A program made the position numbers and the translations under genes. The notes under the pieces are model-generated. The model saw only the letters and a list, made by a program, of their open reading frames with translations. It was not told the origin of the DNA and made no database searches. From assembly GCF_002218025.2 (NCBI RefSeq), contig NZ_AP018680.1, forward strand, positions 558,001 to 622,000: 64,000 bases of DNA, written 5' to 3'. Positions 1 to 9,799 of the stretch are shown here, in pieces. Within the stretch, counting starts at the first letter, position 1. Each line of letters opens with the position of its first letter. The DNA is from Vibrio casei (GTDB lineage: Bacteria; Pseudomonadota; Gammaproteobacteria; Enterobacterales; Vibrionaceae).

Positions 1-723
1 TTCATGATTCACTACCGGTGCTGAAACCCAGTTACGACGTTCAAATAAGTTGGCGACATCCGTAGCACTGGTGTCTACGGAAATCGCTTCATCTGCATCA
101 TCCATTAAATCGGCAACAGAGACATCAGGTTGTGCGGTAATTAGATTGGTTAATGATAAGTGGCCAATGAGCTTATCTTCAGTATCAATAACATAGAGTG
201 CATCAGTTGCTTCGGGTAGTTTGCCTTTCATGCGTAAATAACGTAAGACAACATCCACATCGACATCACTGCGAATCGTGATCACATCGGTGTTCATTAA
301 ACCACCGGCACTGTCCTCAGAATAAGAAAGTGCAGTTTCTACTCGTTCACGATCTTCAGACCCCATTTGATCAAGAACTTCACGAGAGACATCATCCGGT
401 AAGCTACGCAGGACATAGGCTACATCATCGGTGTCCATGCCTTCTGTTGCTTCAGCCAGTTTTTCCGGTGCCATTTTGGACACGATGCTATCTTTGATGT
501 CTTCGGAGAGCTCATCAAGAATTTCACCGTAATCTTCAGGATCGGTAAGCTGCCAAAGGACATCACGACTTTTATGGGGAGATGCTTCTAAAAGATGAGC
601 GATATCTTCTGGTTCCATATCCTGCAATTGTCTGCGGACATGGACAAAGCGGCCATCTTCAATGGCTTCGCTGACTTCTTGGAGGGTTTGATGGGTGAGT
701 TCAAACTCTAGTTGTTCAGCCAT
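1..723 (-). CDS. mgtE: Magnesium transporter MgtE, N-terminal part (cut by window edge)
   Basis: The reading frame runs off the left edge; the first 241 residues are visible. They start MAEQLEFELTHQTLQE and form the MgtE N domain, a superhelix of short helices rich in E/D (about 20-130), followed by the first CBS domain (about 135-241, with ALYVIDTEDKLIGHLSL). In this family the N and CBS domains sense cytosolic Mg2+ and gate a five-helix membrane channel, which lies outside the window. A strong AGGAGG Shine-Dalgarno sits 727-733 just before the ATG. The gene follows npr on the same strand after 97 bases, the usual Vibrio arrangement, so it may be read partly from the long operon upstream. 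Confidence 0.93.
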   Translation of the reverse strand, partial: MAEQLEFELTHQTLQEVSEAIEDGRFVHVRRQLQDMEPEDIAHLLEASPHKSRDVLWQLTDPEDYGEILDELSEDIKDSIVSKMAPEKLAEATEGMDTDDVAYVLRSLPDDVSREVLDQMGSEDRERVETALSYSEDSAGGLMNTDVITIRSDVDVDVVLRYLRMKGKLPEATDALYVIDTEDKLIGHLSLTNLITAQPDVSVADLMDDADEAISVDTSATDVANLFERRNWVSAPVVNHE

Positions 724-820
724 ACTCTCCTCCTAATAAATATTTTAGGCATGAATACTAGCCTAATTTAAGGCGAAATGTCATTTGTTTACTAGGAGCA
801 GAAAAAGAAATTTAGATAGG

Positions 821-1096
821 TTATTCTTCTTCGTCGAATTTTTGTTCTATTAATGCACAAATTGCAAAGAGTGCTTGTTCGGCCTGAGCACCTTGTGCAC
901 TCACATCAATATGTTGGCCTTGAGAGGATTCAAGCAGTAATAGACCCATAACACTATCGGCTGTTACTTCTTTCTCACCATTGCTGATGGTTACCACGGC
1001 ATCAAAACTTTGAGCTAATTCAACTAACTTTATGGCTGCGCGAGCATGTAACCCTAAACGATTTTGAATTAAAATGGTTTGATTACATTGAGTCAT
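821..1096 (-). CDS. npr: Nitrogen-PTS phosphocarrier protein NPr
   Basis: HPr-like protein of 91 residues, full length for the family. The phosphorylated histidine is H17 in the motif GLHARAA, and the regulatory-serine region reads [10 protein letters not shown]. NPr passes phosphate from PtsP (EI-Ntr) to PtsN (EIIA-Ntr), a regulatory chain that carries no sugar and links nitrogen and carbon state to potassium, envelope and sigma-54 functions. The start ATG overlaps the rapZ stop by one base (TAATG), which indicates translational coupling. Its partner ptsN lies two genes upstream in the same transcript. Confidence 0.96.
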   Translation of the reverse strand: MTQCNQTILIQNRLGLHARAAIKLVELAQSFDAVVTISNGEKEVTADSVMGLLLLESSQGQHIDVSAQGAQAEQALFAICALIEQKFDEEE

Positions 1097-1977
1097 TACA
1101 TATTCTTCTCTAGGCTAGTATGTCGAATTTGGACTTGATGGCCTTCTGCTTTGAAGTATTCACCAAGTTTTTGAGTTAAGTAAACTGAGCGATGCTTCCC
1201 ACCAGTACAACCAATCGCAACGGTTAGATAGCTTCGGTTATTCTTTTCAAGCAAAGGCAGCCATTTAGAAATAAAACCTTGGATGCTGTGATTAAGTTCG
1301 ATGACCTCTGGCTGAGTATCAAGAAAATCAACAATCGGTTGATCAAGGCCAGTTAATGGGCGCAATTCTGGTACCCAATGTGGATTGGGTAAAAAGCGTA
1401 CATCAAACACATAGTCGGCATCATTAGGTAGACCATATTTAAAGCCAAAGGATTCAAATACCATCACTAAATCTTTTGACTCTCTACCTTGTACTCGAAT
1501 CCGGACCGTTTCACTTAATTCATGCAAAGATAAGTTACTACTGTCGAGTACTAAATCAGCTTCTTCTTTTAGGTTTAATAGAAGGTTTTTTTCAAGTTCA
1601 ATCGCTTGCTCAAGAGACAGTTTATCTTTTGACCTCGAGAGAGGATGAAGGCGTCGAGTTTCACTATAACGTTTAAGTAACGTGCTCTCATCCGCATCTA
1701 AAAACAGAACATTGACATCATAGTTTTGTTTCAAGTTTTGCAGTGTGGTTGAAATCGCAGTCGGATCTTGCGGAAGGTTCCGTATATCAATACTGACCGC
1801 AACATTTTGTCTAATGCTACGAACGGAAGAGACAAAGTCATCCAATAAATTGACGGGTAGGTTATCAACACAGTAATAGCTGAGATCTTCTAATACTCGA
1901 AGCGCAACACTTTTTCCTGCGCCAGATTGACCGCTGACCACAATAATACGCATTTTATCTGAATCGATAGGTGTCAT
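1096..1977 (-). CDS. rapZ: RNase adapter protein RapZ
   Basis: P-loop protein of 293 residues. The Walker A motif GQSGAGKS is at 16-23, and the conserved C-terminal segment includes GCTGGKHRS and ends in RHTSLEKNM. In enterobacteria RapZ binds the small RNA GlmZ and hands it to RNase E, so controlling glmS and amino-sugar supply. The first ATG (1975-1977) overlaps the ptsN stop as TAATG. A second in-frame ATG at 1951-1953 (M9, MRIIVVSG) aligns better with known N-termini, so the true start could be eight codons later. The gene sits between ptsN and npr, as in E. coli. Confidence 0.95.
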   Translation of the reverse strand: MTPIDSDKMRIIVVSGQSGAGKSVALRVLEDLSYYCVDNLPVNLLDDFVSSVRSIRQNVAVSIDIRNLPQDPTAISTTLQNLKQNYDVNVLFLDADESTLLKRYSETRRLHPLSRSKDKLSLEQAIELEKNLLLNLKEEADLVLDSSNLSLHELSETVRIRVQGRESKDLVMVFESFGFKYGLPNDADYVFDVRFLPNPHWVPELRPLTGLDQPIVDFLDTQPEVIELNHSIQGFISKWLPLLEKNNRSYLTVAIGCTGGKHRSVYLTQKLGEYFKAEGHQVQIRHTSLEKNM

Positions 1978-2423
1978 TAGTTGTTGACCATGATGTCATA
2001 GAGTTCTTGATCTGATGTTGCGTGACGAAGCTGCTTTAATGTTGCTTTATCGTTCAGTTTTTCAGCCATCAGAGATAAGGTTTTTAAGTGGAGTTTACAT
2101 TGCTCATCAGGCACCAAAAGGGCAAACATAATATCGACTGGGCGGCTATCGATGGAATCAAAATCCACAGGGTGTTCACATTGAAGCAAAACCGCAATCG
2201 CTTTATCACTGTCCATCATACGGCCATGAGGAATAGCAATACCGTTACCAATACCTGTTGTCCCGACTTTTTCACGGTTTAACATGCATTCAAAGAGTTT
2301 GTTTGAATTTATACCACTATGTTGGGCGGCAATTTCACTAATAATTTCTAGTGCGCGTTTTTTGCTCGTACACTGAACTGCTGTCTTTGTGCAGTCCAGT
2401 GATAATACTTCATTTAAATACAT
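1977..2423 (-). CDS. ptsN: Nitrogen regulatory PTS protein IIA-Ntr
   Basis: EIIA domain of the fructose/Ntr type, 148 residues. The phosphoacceptor is H66 in [10 protein letters not shown]. It accepts phosphate from NPr. In its unphosphorylated form the family regulates potassium uptake, KdpDE and PhoB/R signalling by protein contact. It lies two bases after hpf and overlaps rapZ by one base, inside the rpoN operon. Length and motifs are normal. Confidence 0.96.
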   Translation of the reverse strand: MYLNEVLSLDCTKTAVQCTSKKRALEIISEIAAQHSGINSNKLFECMLNREKVGTTGIGNGIAIPHGRMMDSDKAIAVLLQCEHPVDFDSIDSRPVDIMFALLVPDEQCKLHLKTLSLMAEKLNDKATLKQLRHATSDQELYDIMVNN

Positions 2424-2425
2424 AG

Positions 2426-2713
2426 TTAATGGCTACTTAATTTTTCTTTGTGTTTGCTTAATTGACGGGCCAGCTTATCGACCAGGTCATCAATTGAAGC
2501 ATACATATTCTCATTTTGCGAGGAGGCATGTATTTCCCCGTGATTGACATGCAATGTTGCTTCCGCAACTTGCTGTAATTTTTCCACGCGTAGTACCACG
2601 TGCGTGTTGTTGATGTGTTCAAAGAAACGTTCTAGCTTTTGAAATTTAGTATTTACATACTCATTAAGTGCATCGGTTAGATCAACATGATGCCCTGTAA
2701 TATTAATTTGCAT
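2426..2713 (-). CDS. hpf: Ribosome hibernation promoting factor HPF
   Basis: Short HPF/YfiA-type protein of 95 residues starting MQINITGHHVDLTD. It binds the decoding centre of idle 70S ribosomes and promotes 100S dimers in stationary phase. The frame is open further upstream, to 2791. I chose the ATG at 2711-2713 because AGAGGAAAG lies just upstream, the protein then matches the family length, and a longer form would overlap rpoN by about 50 bases. It has no long C-terminal dimerisation domain, so it is the short gammaproteobacterial form that works together with RMF. Confidence 0.94.
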   Translation of the reverse strand: MQINITGHHVDLTDALNEYVNTKFQKLERFFEHINNTHVVLRVEKLQQVAEATLHVNHGEIHASSQNENMYASIDDLVDKLARQLSKHKEKLSSH

Positions 2714-2741
2714 AGACTTTCCTCTTTTTGTGGCTACTGGA

Positions 2742-4211
2742 TTAAAGTAGGCGTTTACGTTGACTCGAAGGTGCGATGCCGAGTGATTCACGATATTTGG
2801 CTATCGTGCGTCTGGCGACCTGTATACCTTGTTCAACTAAAAGTGCTGCAATTTTACTATCACTGAGTGGTTTCTTGCTATTTTCAGCCGCCACCAGTTT
2901 TTTGATTAATGCTCGAATTGCGGTGGAAGAGCATTCGCCACCTGCATCGGTATTTACATGGCTTGAGAAGAAATATTTCAACTCAAAAATGCCTTTTGGA
3001 GTATGCATGAATTTTTGAGTAGTCACTCTTGAAATGGTTGATTCATGCATATCAACATCTAGAGCAATATCATTTAACACCATAGGTTTCATAGCTTCTT
3101 CACCATATTCAAAGAAATCTTGTTGATGTTCAACTATACATCGAGCAACTTTGAGTAAGGTCTCATTCCTGCTTTCTAGGCTTTTAATTAACCATTTAGC
3201 TTCTTGAACATGGCTACGAATATATTGGCTATCTGCGCTGTTTCCTTTCCCTAATGCTGCATATTGTTGATTTACTTTTAAGCGTGGCACACTGTCTGGA
3301 TTTATGGCAACTGTCCATTTACCTTTATCTTTAAATACCGATACGTCTGGTACCACATATTCAATATCATCAACATTGACATTGTTACCGGGACGAGGAT
3401 CAAGTTGTTGAATTAAAGATAAAACTTGTTTTAATTCATCTTCTTTAAGCTTGGTTTCTTTACAAATAATTTTGTAATCACGATTGCCAAGTTGATCGAT
3501 ATGATGCTGTAGAATGGTTTTTGCTTCGCTCAGCCATGGCGTATTGTCAGGATAAATGGCTAATTGTAAGAGCAGGCATTCTTGCAGGTTTCGCGAAGCC
3601 ACCCCAAGCGGATCAAAGTGCTGAATGCGTTTTAATACCGCTTCTACTTCGTCGAGCTCGACCTCATCATTCCCCATGCTAAGTTGAATGTCTTCGAGTG
3701 ATTCTGTTAAATAACCATGTTGATCAAGCGCGTCTAAAATTGCGTGGGCAATGGTTTTGTCTGTTTCTGAAAATGGCGTCAGTTCAAGTTGCCATTCAAG
3801 GTAATCGTGCAGGTTTTGGGTCGTTTCACCTTGATAGATAGGCAGTTCTGCATCAATACTAATACCAGTACTACCGGTATTGGCGCTGTATACATCTTCC
3901 CAGCTAGCATCGATAGAGAGCTCATCACTGATGGTGGATTGTTCAATGTGTTCTGAACTGTCCGTGATATCTTGTTCTGAGTGATCAGATAGCGACGAGT
4001 CTTCTGATTCTAGCTTTGGCGATCCGTTGCTTTCTTGCGCGGTGGTCTCATCGGCCGATTCATCGAGCTCTAGTAGTGGATTGGAGTCGAGTGCTTCTTG
4101 GATCTCTTGTTGTAAGTCCAAGGTAGAAAGCTGCAAAAGACGAATAGCCTGTTGCAGCTGAGGGGTCATGGAAAGGTGTTGACCAAATTTAAGTTGTAGT
4201 GATGACTTCAT
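2742..4211 (-). CDS. rpoN: RNA polymerase sigma-54 factor
   Basis: Sigma-54 of 489 residues. Region I is glutamine- and leucine-rich ([20 protein letters not shown], 1-50). A very acidic region II follows (about 50-115), then the core-binding region, the helix-turn-helix region and the RpoN box [10 protein letters not shown] (466-475), which reads the -24 element. It directs transcription of nitrogen, flagellar and type VI secretion genes with AAA+ activators. It is placed between lptB and hpf, as in almost all gammaproteobacteria. No disruption is visible. Confidence 0.97.
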   Translation of the reverse strand: MKSSLQLKFGQHLSMTPQLQQAIRLLQLSTLDLQQEIQEALDSNPLLELDESADETTAQESNGSPKLESEDSSLSDHSEQDITDSSEHIEQSTISDELSIDASWEDVYSANTGSTGISIDAELPIYQGETTQNLHDYLEWQLELTPFSETDKTIAHAILDALDQHGYLTESLEDIQLSMGNDEVELDEVEAVLKRIQHFDPLGVASRNLQECLLLQLAIYPDNTPWLSEAKTILQHHIDQLGNRDYKIICKETKLKEDELKQVLSLIQQLDPRPGNNVNVDDIEYVVPDVSVFKDKGKWTVAINPDSVPRLKVNQQYAALGKGNSADSQYIRSHVQEAKWLIKSLESRNETLLKVARCIVEHQQDFFEYGEEAMKPMVLNDIALDVDMHESTISRVTTQKFMHTPKGIFELKYFFSSHVNTDAGGECSSTAIRALIKKLVAAENSKKPLSDSKIAALLVEQGIQVARRTIAKYRESLGIAPSSQRKRLL

Positions 4212-4307
4212 TCAATACTCATGCCTTGGTATATCCCTATTCATATTGCTTTAAACTGGCGTTTGATGAGTCCTTCATCGGCCAAAATTAAAGTTGGCTA
4301 AAACGAG

Positions 4308-5033
4308 CTATAAGCGAAATTGCTCACCTAAATAAACTTTTTTGACTTGTTCATTATTGAGAACTTCCTCAGGTGTTCCGTTTGCAATTAAATGGCCTTG
4401 GCTTACGATATAAGCATGTTCACACACATCCAAGGTTTCACGTACGTTATGATCTGTGATGAGTACACCCAGACCGCGGTCTCTTAAATGTTCTATAATT
4501 TTTTTGATGTCGATAACTGAAATTGGGTCAACCCCTGCAAATGGTTCGTCGAGCAAAATAAATTTTGGATTTGCCGCCAGTGCTCTCGCAATTTCGACAC
4601 GTCGACGTTCACCACCCGACAACGCCATACCGTTGCTTTTCCGAATATGTTGGATATGAAACTCATCCAGCAGTTCTTCTAGGCGATCTTGTTTATCTGC
4701 TTTAGTTAATTCATCACGAGTTTGCAGGACGGCCATGATGTTATCTTCTACCGATAGCTTTCGAAAGATAGAGGCTTCTTGCGGTAAGTACCCAATTCCC
4801 ATACGAGAACGTTGATGCATAGGAAGAATACTAATATCTTCATCATCAATGCTAATAGTGCCTTCATCACGGCTGACCAAGCCCACTATCATGTAAAATG
4901 AGGTTGTTTTTCCTGCGCCATTTGGGCCGAGTAGGCCGACAATTTGGCCTGATTTAACTTCCAAGCCCACATCGCTTACTACCTTTCTTGTGCCATACGT
5001 TTTGGCTAGTTTTTCAGCTTTTAGCGTTGCCAT
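4308..5033 (-). CDS. lptB: Lipopolysaccharide export ATP-binding protein LptB
   Basis: ABC ATPase of 241 residues, exactly the E. coli length. It has Walker [10 protein letters not shown] (36-44), the signature LSGGERRR and Walker [13 protein letters not shown]. It powers the LptB2FG extractor that pulls LPS from the inner membrane onto LptC and LptA. The frame is open to 5096, but the ATG at 5031-5033 ([11 protein letters not shown]) matches the family start and lies one base after the lptA stop. Its membrane partners lptF and lptG are at 33347-35519 in this window, so the complex is encoded in two places, as usual. Confidence 0.97.
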   Translation of the reverse strand: MATLKAEKLAKTYGTRKVVSDVGLEVKSGQIVGLLGPNGAGKTTSFYMIVGLVSRDEGTISIDDEDISILPMHQRSRMGIGYLPQEASIFRKLSVEDNIMAVLQTRDELTKADKQDRLEELLDEFHIQHIRKSNGMALSGGERRRVEIARALAANPKFILLDEPFAGVDPISVIDIKKIIEHLRDRGLGVLITDHNVRETLDVCEHAYIVSQGHLIANGTPEEVLNNEQVKKVYLGEQFRL

Positions 5034-5034
5034 A

Positions 5035-5532
5035 TTATTTTTGTTCCAATTGCGAAGGCTGGATAACCGTAGAGACACGCTCCCCTTTACCACCATCGGC
5101 TTTCAAATTCTGGCTAGATATATGGTAAGTAATGACTTTGCCGCGAATCACACTGTCGTCTTGATGCAATTCTGCGTTAGTTGTCATCACTAACGTATCT
5201 TTTTTTACATTATATACTAGCGTATTAGCTTGGCCTTTTAAGGTTTTACCTTCATCGGTTTTTTGTGTGAAATGAGCTGGTTTACCATAACCTTGTAACT
5301 CTGTTAGCTCACCTGTTTTTGCATCACGAAACACGATCAATTCATCAGCGATTATTCTGATGCTGCCTTGTTTGAGTGTGACATTACCAGTAAATGTCAC
5401 CTTATTACTTTTCATATCGAGGGTTTGTTGATCGGAGTCGATATAAACAGGTTGCTTGGTATCGCTCGATAATGCCCAAGATGCTGAAGGTGTAAGTAAA
5501 CAAAGAAATAAACTAAGGTGTAAGAGTTTCAT
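5035..5532 (-). CDS. lptA: Periplasmic LPS-binding bridge protein LptA
   Basis: Protein of 165 residues with a clear signal peptide ([20 protein letters not shown], cleavage before LSSD). The OstA/LptA beta-jellyroll fold follows, with the typical segment [19 protein letters not shown]. LptA polymerises across the periplasm and carries LPS from LptC to LptD. The ATG at 5530-5532 was chosen over more distal in-frame codons because it gives the signal peptide; it overlaps the end of lptC by 20 bases. Confidence 0.95.
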   Translation of the reverse strand: MKLLHLSLFLCLLTPSASWALSSDTKQPVYIDSDQQTLDMKSNKVTFTGNVTLKQGSIRIIADELIVFRDAKTGELTELQGYGKPAHFTQKTDEGKTLKGQANTLVYNVKKDTLVMTTNAELHQDDSVIRGKVITYHISSQNLKADGGKGERVSTVIQPSQLEQK

Positions 5533-6076
5533 ATTTACCCTGAACTTGGTTAAACAGCGTCGCAACATTGGCGTCAAAATTGCCTTTAATTGCGTTGCCG
5601 ATATTAATAAATTGTGGACCAATCATGGTGATTTCTTCATCACTTGAGAAATCTTTGGTCTTTAAGTTAAGTAGCATCATCTCAGTAGTCAGTTTATCAA
5701 AACTTGACCCTTCCAATGTATTTCTTGCCACTACATGACCATTAAGTGTGAGTTCATGATCTTTATTTAGGACACCAGTATCGGAAGTGATTATCCATTC
5801 ATCAACATTGCCTTCACGATACACTATGAGCTTTGGCTGATGAAATACGGTCTTCCCTGTTTGAGCGTAGTGCTCTAGTGATGTCGAATGTATTTTGTAG
5901 TTTCTTAATCCATTAATATCGTAACTGGTATTGTATAAGTTAGTGCCAGTAAACATAGGGGCTTCAGCGCTCGGTAATATTTGCTCTGAATCGGTTGCTG
6001 ATTGCTCATATAAATAATAAGCCGACCATGAAGCGACAAAAATGAGCAATAAATAAATGAGTTTAGATAGACTCAT
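5513..6076 (-). CDS. lptC: LPS export protein LptC
   Basis: Bitopic inner-membrane protein of 187 residues. One N-terminal helix (about 4-21) is followed by a periplasmic LptC/OstA-like domain with TSLEHYAQTGKTVFHQPK and NGHVVARNT. It takes LPS from LptB2FG and passes it to LptA. The start overlaps kdsC by four bases (ATGA), and the 3' end overlaps lptA. Sequence conservation in this family is low; the call rests on the membrane anchor, length and position in the operon. Confidence 0.94.
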   Translation of the reverse strand: MSLSKLIYLLLIFVASWSAYYLYEQSATDSEQILPSAEAPMFTGTNLYNTSYDINGLRNYKIHSTSLEHYAQTGKTVFHQPKLIVYREGNVDEWIITSDTGVLNKDHELTLNGHVVARNTLEGSSFDKLTTEMMLLNLKTKDFSSDEEITMIGPQFINIGNAIKGNFDANVATLFNQVQGKYETLTP

Positions 6077-6630
6077 ATGCTTAATCCTTGGTAGGCCTCA
6101 AGCTCATCCCTTGCCTGTAATATTAAATCACAGACTTCACGTACAGCACCATGGCCACCTTTAATATGAGTCACGTAATTCGCTCGTTGTACTAATAGAG
6201 GATGCCCATCTGCGACACTGACTTTTAGAGATACCTTTTCCATAACAGGCCAATCAATTAAATCATCGCCAATATAACCGACTTGTTCAGGGGGAACGTT
6301 TAGTCGCTTCAAAATATCTTCATAAGCAAGCAGTTTATTGTCTTGGCCTTGATAAATTAAAGTAATACCCAGTGCTTTCATCCTGTTTTCAACTATTTTG
6401 GATTGACGACCGGTGATGATGGCAACGTCAATGCCGGCTTTCATTAGTGATTTTATTCCATAGCCGTCACGAGTGTGGAAGGTTTTTAATTCTTCACCTT
6501 GGTTCCCCATGTACACCAATCCGTCCGAAAATACGCCATCGACATCACAAATCAATAATTTGATGTTCTTTGCTATTTTTAAAATAGCGGTTGGCGCTTG
6601 TCCGTATGGGGTCGGTGTCATTCTGCTCAT
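6073..6630 (-). CDS. kdsC: 3-deoxy-D-manno-octulosonate 8-phosphate phosphatase KdsC
   Basis: HAD-superfamily phosphatase of 185 residues without a cap domain. The DxD nucleophile pair is D29/D31 in CDVDGVFSDG, with the later motifs IITGRQS and YIGDDLIDWPVM. It removes phosphate from Kdo-8-phosphate in the cytoplasm, the third step of Kdo synthesis for LPS. It starts on the kdsD stop (TAATG overlap) and overlaps lptC, so kdsD, kdsC and lptC are translationally coupled. Confidence 0.96.
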   Translation of the reverse strand: MSRMTPTPYGQAPTAILKIAKNIKLLICDVDGVFSDGLVYMGNQGEELKTFHTRDGYGIKSLMKAGIDVAIITGRQSKIVENRMKALGITLIYQGQDNKLLAYEDILKRLNVPPEQVGYIGDDLIDWPVMEKVSLKVSVADGHPLLVQRANYVTHIKGGHGAVREVCDLILQARDELEAYQGLSI

Positions 6631-7601
6631 TACATTACTCCGGCTTTCAATAAATCGTGCATGTTCAATGCTCCGACTAATTTACCATCTTGGCATAGCA
6701 TTAAGCCATTGATACTTTTTTCTTGCATAATATTCAAACCTTCAACCGCAAGCAAATTAGGGGCAGCAACGGTAGGGTTTTTCGTCATCACTTGGCTAAT
6801 AGGTGTGGTATGGACATCAATTCGTTGGTCGAGTAATCGACGTAAATCGCCATCGGTAAAAATGCCAAGCAGAGTCATGTCATGGTCGATGACAGCGGTC
6901 ATACCGAGGCCTTTTTGTGATACTTCTAAAAGGGCATCTCGAATTAAGGCATCCTGATAAACCGTTGGAAGAGCTTCTCCGGAATGCATGATATCGGATA
7001 ACTTTAATAGTAGCTTGCGACCTAAAGCGCCCCCAGGATGAGAAAGAGCAAAGTCTTCTGCGGTAAAACCACGTGCTTTCATTAGTGCAACAGCAAAAGC
7101 ATCACCCATGACTAATGTTGCAGTGGTGCTTGACGTTGGAGCAAGATCTAGGGGGCACGCTTCTTCTGGTACGGTTATTTGTAAATGAACATTGGCCAGT
7201 TTTGCCATGTTTGACTCAGGCTTCCCCGTCATACTGATGATGCAGATTTGGCGGCGTTTCAGAACAGGATAAAGCGATAAAATTTCAGAAGACTCGCCCG
7301 AATTTGAAATGGCAAGTACGATATCACCCGATTCGATCATGCCAAGATCGCCATGGCTAGCCTCACCAGGGTGAACAAAAAATGCAGAAGTTCCTGTACT
7401 TGCTAATGTGGCCGCAATTTTTTTACCTATGTGTCCTGATTTACCCATCCCCATCACAACCACTTTGCCTTGGTTGTTTAAAACCAGCTCACATGCTTGG
7501 GTAAAGTTGTCATCAAAGTATTGTGCTAATTGTTTTAAGCCTTGCATTTCAATCGCAAGTACATCGTTTGCAGCAGCACAGTAATCAAATGTAATCGGCA
7601 T
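6630..7601 (-). CDS. kdsD: Arabinose-5-phosphate isomerase KdsD
   Basis: SIS-domain isomerase of 323 residues: sugar isomerase domain at about 40-180 (GMGKSGHIGKK, ATLASTGTSAFFVHPGEASHGD) and two CBS domains at about 205-323. It converts ribulose-5-phosphate to arabinose-5-phosphate, the first committed step to Kdo. A TTG two codons upstream (7605-7607) is possible, but the AGGA upstream is only three bases from it and nine from the ATG at 7599-7601, so the ATG is preferred. It starts the kdsD-kdsC-lptCAB block, 97 bases after yrbG. Confidence 0.95.
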   Translation of the reverse strand: MPITFDYCAAANDVLAIEMQGLKQLAQYFDDNFTQACELVLNNQGKVVVMGMGKSGHIGKKIAATLASTGTSAFFVHPGEASHGDLGMIESGDIVLAISNSGESSEILSLYPVLKRRQICIISMTGKPESNMAKLANVHLQITVPEEACPLDLAPTSSTTATLVMGDAFAVALMKARGFTAEDFALSHPGGALGRKLLLKLSDIMHSGEALPTVYQDALIRDALLEVSQKGLGMTAVIDHDMTLLGIFTDGDLRRLLDQRIDVHTTPISQVMTKNPTVAAPNLLAVEGLNIMQEKSINGLMLCQDGKLVGALNMHDLLKAGVM

Positions 7602-7697
7602 TAACAATATTCCTAATGTTTTAAGACAAGAATGACTTGTATATTAAAGCAAAAGGGCGACGTTATTGTCACCCATATGATATTTATGAATGGGTAA

Positions 7698-8663
7698 TTA
7701 AGCACTAATATTATAAAACAGATAACCGATGTAGGATAAGAAACATAGGAATAATGCCCCACCTTCTATGCGGTTTATAATACGTGATTTACCGAGTGCC
7801 ATGATGACTAAAAGGAGGGATATTCCTAGCATTACCCAGAAATCTCGATTCATTGCATCTTCGCTTAATAATGAGGGGTGCAACAAGGCTGGAATACCCA
7901 TTACGGCTAAAATATTGAAGATGTTAGAACCAATGATATTCCCCACAGCCATGTCATCTTCACCTTTTAAAACACCTGCCAGTGAAGCGGCGAGTTCAGG
8001 TAAACTGGTGCCGATAGCGATAATAGTCAAACCAATAACCAAATCGCTCATGCCAAAGTATTTGGCGATAATAACGGCGTTATCAACTAATAAATCGGCG
8101 GCGACAGGTAATAAAATTAAGCCGACAATAACCCAGAAGATGGCTTTTTTATTGCTTACGCCATCAGGGATTTCCGATTCTTGTTGTTCAATTAAAACAT
8201 CTTGGTTATTTTTTTCTTGCTTACTGATTCTGAGCATCACAAAAATAAAGGCAACGAATAAAGCAATTAATAGTAAACCTTCGTTAAAGCCGAGGTAATT
8301 ATCCCATAATAAAGCGCCAGCAATAACCGTGACAATAATCATCAATGGTAATTCACGACGCAAAATAGATGAGCTAATAGATAATGGCTTGACCATTGCC
8401 GTGATACCTAGAATTAATGCGATATTAGCAATGTTGGATCCCAAAACATTACCAATAGCGGTATCGGTTTTTCCTTCTAAAGCGGCGGTAGCTGATACCA
8501 TCATTTCAGGGGCAGACGACCCCATCGCCAGAATGGTCATACCAATCACTAGTGGTGAAATGCCCATATTTTTAGCGACGGCTGCTGAGCCATATACCAG
8601 TTTGTCTGCACTCCAAACGAGTAAGGCTAGGCCAATAACAAGTAAAACAACCGCGAGTAACAT
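7698..8663 (-). CDS. yrbG: Calcium/sodium antiporter YrbG family
   Basis: Polytopic membrane protein of 321 residues with about ten helices and the two inverted ion-exchanger repeats. The first ion-binding motif is ILAMGSSAPEMM and the second IIAIGTSLPELAASL; each provides a conserved glutamate in the antiporter fold. A charged cytoplasmic loop (about 148-172, KQEKNNQDVLIEQQESE) divides the halves. Family members exchange Na+ for Ca2+ or K+; the substrate here is inferred. It is the first gene of the minus-strand operon and diverges from mlaF, the same arrangement as E. coli. Confidence 0.93.
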   Translation of the reverse strand: MLLAVVLLVIGLALLVWSADKLVYGSAAVAKNMGISPLVIGMTILAMGSSAPEMMVSATAALEGKTDTAIGNVLGSNIANIALILGITAMVKPLSISSSILRRELPLMIIVTVIAGALLWDNYLGFNEGLLLIALFVAFIFVMLRISKQEKNNQDVLIEQQESEIPDGVSNKKAIFWVIVGLILLPVAADLLVDNAVIIAKYFGMSDLVIGLTIIAIGTSLPELAASLAGVLKGEDDMAVGNIIGSNIFNILAVMGIPALLHPSLLSEDAMNRDFWVMLGISLLLVIMALGKSRIINRIEGGALFLCFLSYIGYLFYNISA

Positions 8664-8998
8664 GAGAATTCCTGCTTTAATTATATAATGGATAAAATTA
8701 ATCGAACCAAATTGCTCTCAACCATTACCACAAAAGGCATATAGTGAGCTAGCAATGTGTCATGGCTTGAGTCTGAGGGCAATTTTGACGTCTCAATTGC
8801 CAAAATGGAAGAGCTTGCACATATTTATTAATAATTTGTCGAGATTAAGCCGTGATATCCTCGTTAATCACGTCAGTTATTGTGATGGAGATGAATAATG
8901 TTTAAAAGAATATTACATTCATTATTTTTGAACTATAGAGGTAATGTGCTTATCATACCGATGTGTTTGTATTTCATTACTTTCCATAAGGGACTTGT
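8664..8998. promoter_or_regulatory. Divergent yrbG / mlaF intergenic region
   Basis: This 335-base AT-rich gap separates two long divergent operons (LPS export and Kdo to the left, Mla and MurA to the right), so it must carry promoters for both. I could not pick convincing -35/-10 pairs by eye. The only other content I support is a short open frame with its own ribosome binding site at 8898-9014, listed separately. Confidence 0.5.
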
Positions 8999-9014
8999 AT
9001 GTCACCGGAATTGA
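8898..9014 (+). CDS. Possible 38-residue leader ORF upstream of mlaF
   Basis: A frame starts ATG at 8898, seven bases after GGAG (8887-8890), and encodes MFKRILHSLFLNYRGN and a hydrophobic segment (NVLIIPMCLYFITF). It ends with TGA at 9012-9014, 13 bases inside mlaF, whose ATG is at 8999-9001. The layout suggests translational coupling to mlaF or a small membrane peptide. Nothing identifies a function, and frames of this length arise by chance in AT-rich DNA. Confidence 0.25.
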   Translation: MFKRILHSLFLNYRGNVLIIPMCLYFITFHKGLVCHRN

Positions 9015-9799
9015 TATCTGTTAAATCGTTGACTTTCCGTCGAAATCAAAGAGCCATTTTTGATGGCATTGATCTTTCGATCCCAAAAGGCAAGATAACC
9101 GCTATTATGGGGCCTTCGGGAATTGGTAAAACGACATTACTTCGTTTGATTGGTGGTCAGATACAACCTGAAAGTGGTGAAATTTGGTTTGATGGTGACA
9201 ACATTCCAGCGTTAAATCGGAAAAAATTATATCAAGTAAGAAAAAAAATGAGCATGTTATTTCAGTCGGGTGCTTTATTTACTGATATGAATGTGTTCGA
9301 TAATGTGGCATTCCCATTAAGAGAGCATACGGATTTATCTGATTCCTTTATTGATACTTTAGTTAAGCTAAAGTTGGAAGCGGTTGGTTTACGTGGTGCT
9401 GCCGATTTAATGCCAAGTGAATTATCGGGTGGCATGGCTCGTCGAGCAGCATTGGCTAGAGCAATAGCCTTAGATCCTGAACTCATCATGTATGACGAAC
9501 CTTTTGTTGGGCAAGATCCCATTACCATGGGGGTGTTGGTTGAGTTAATTAAAAGCTTAAATCATGCTCTCGGTGTAACTTCTGTGGTTGTGTCGCATGA
9601 TGTGCCTGAGGTGATGAGTATTGCTGATTATGTTTATTTGCTTTCTGATGGCAAAGTCATTGGTCAGGGAACTCCCTCAGAATTAGAGCAGATGCAAGAT
9701 GAGAGGGTTCAACAATTCTTAACGGGAAAAGAGGATGGGCCCGTTCCGTTTCATTTCCCCGCGCGACCATTAGAGAAGGATTTATTGGATTGTGAATGA
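8999..9799 (+). CDS. mlaF: Phospholipid transport ATP-binding protein MlaF
   Basis: ABC ATPase of 266 residues with Walker [10 protein letters not shown] (38-46), signature LSGGMARR and Walker [14 protein letters not shown]. The C-terminal tail (from about 240) is typical of MlaF and contacts MlaB. With MlaE, MlaD and MlaB it forms the inner-membrane complex that moves phospholipid between the inner membrane and the periplasmic carrier MlaC, keeping the outer leaflet of the outer membrane asymmetric. AAGGGA lies ahead of the ATG. The 3' end overlaps mlaE by eight bases. Confidence 0.96.
   Translation: MSPELISVKSLTFRRNQRAIFDGIDLSIPKGKITAIMGPSGIGKTTLLRLIGGQIQPESGEIWFDGDNIPALNRKKLYQVRKKMSMLFQSGALFTDMNVFDNVAFPLREHTDLSDSFIDTLVKLKLEAVGLRGAADLMPSELSGGMARRAALARAIALDPELIMYDEPFVGQDPITMGVLVELIKSLNHALGVTSVVVSHDVPEVMSIADYVYLLSDGKVIGQGTPSELEQMQDERVQQFLTGKEDGPVPFHFPARPLEKDLLDCE

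Noticed and set aside
7768..8298. 176-codon plus-strand frame opposite yrbG
   Set aside because: A shadow of the membrane protein gene; composition and frame follow the codon pattern of yrbG.
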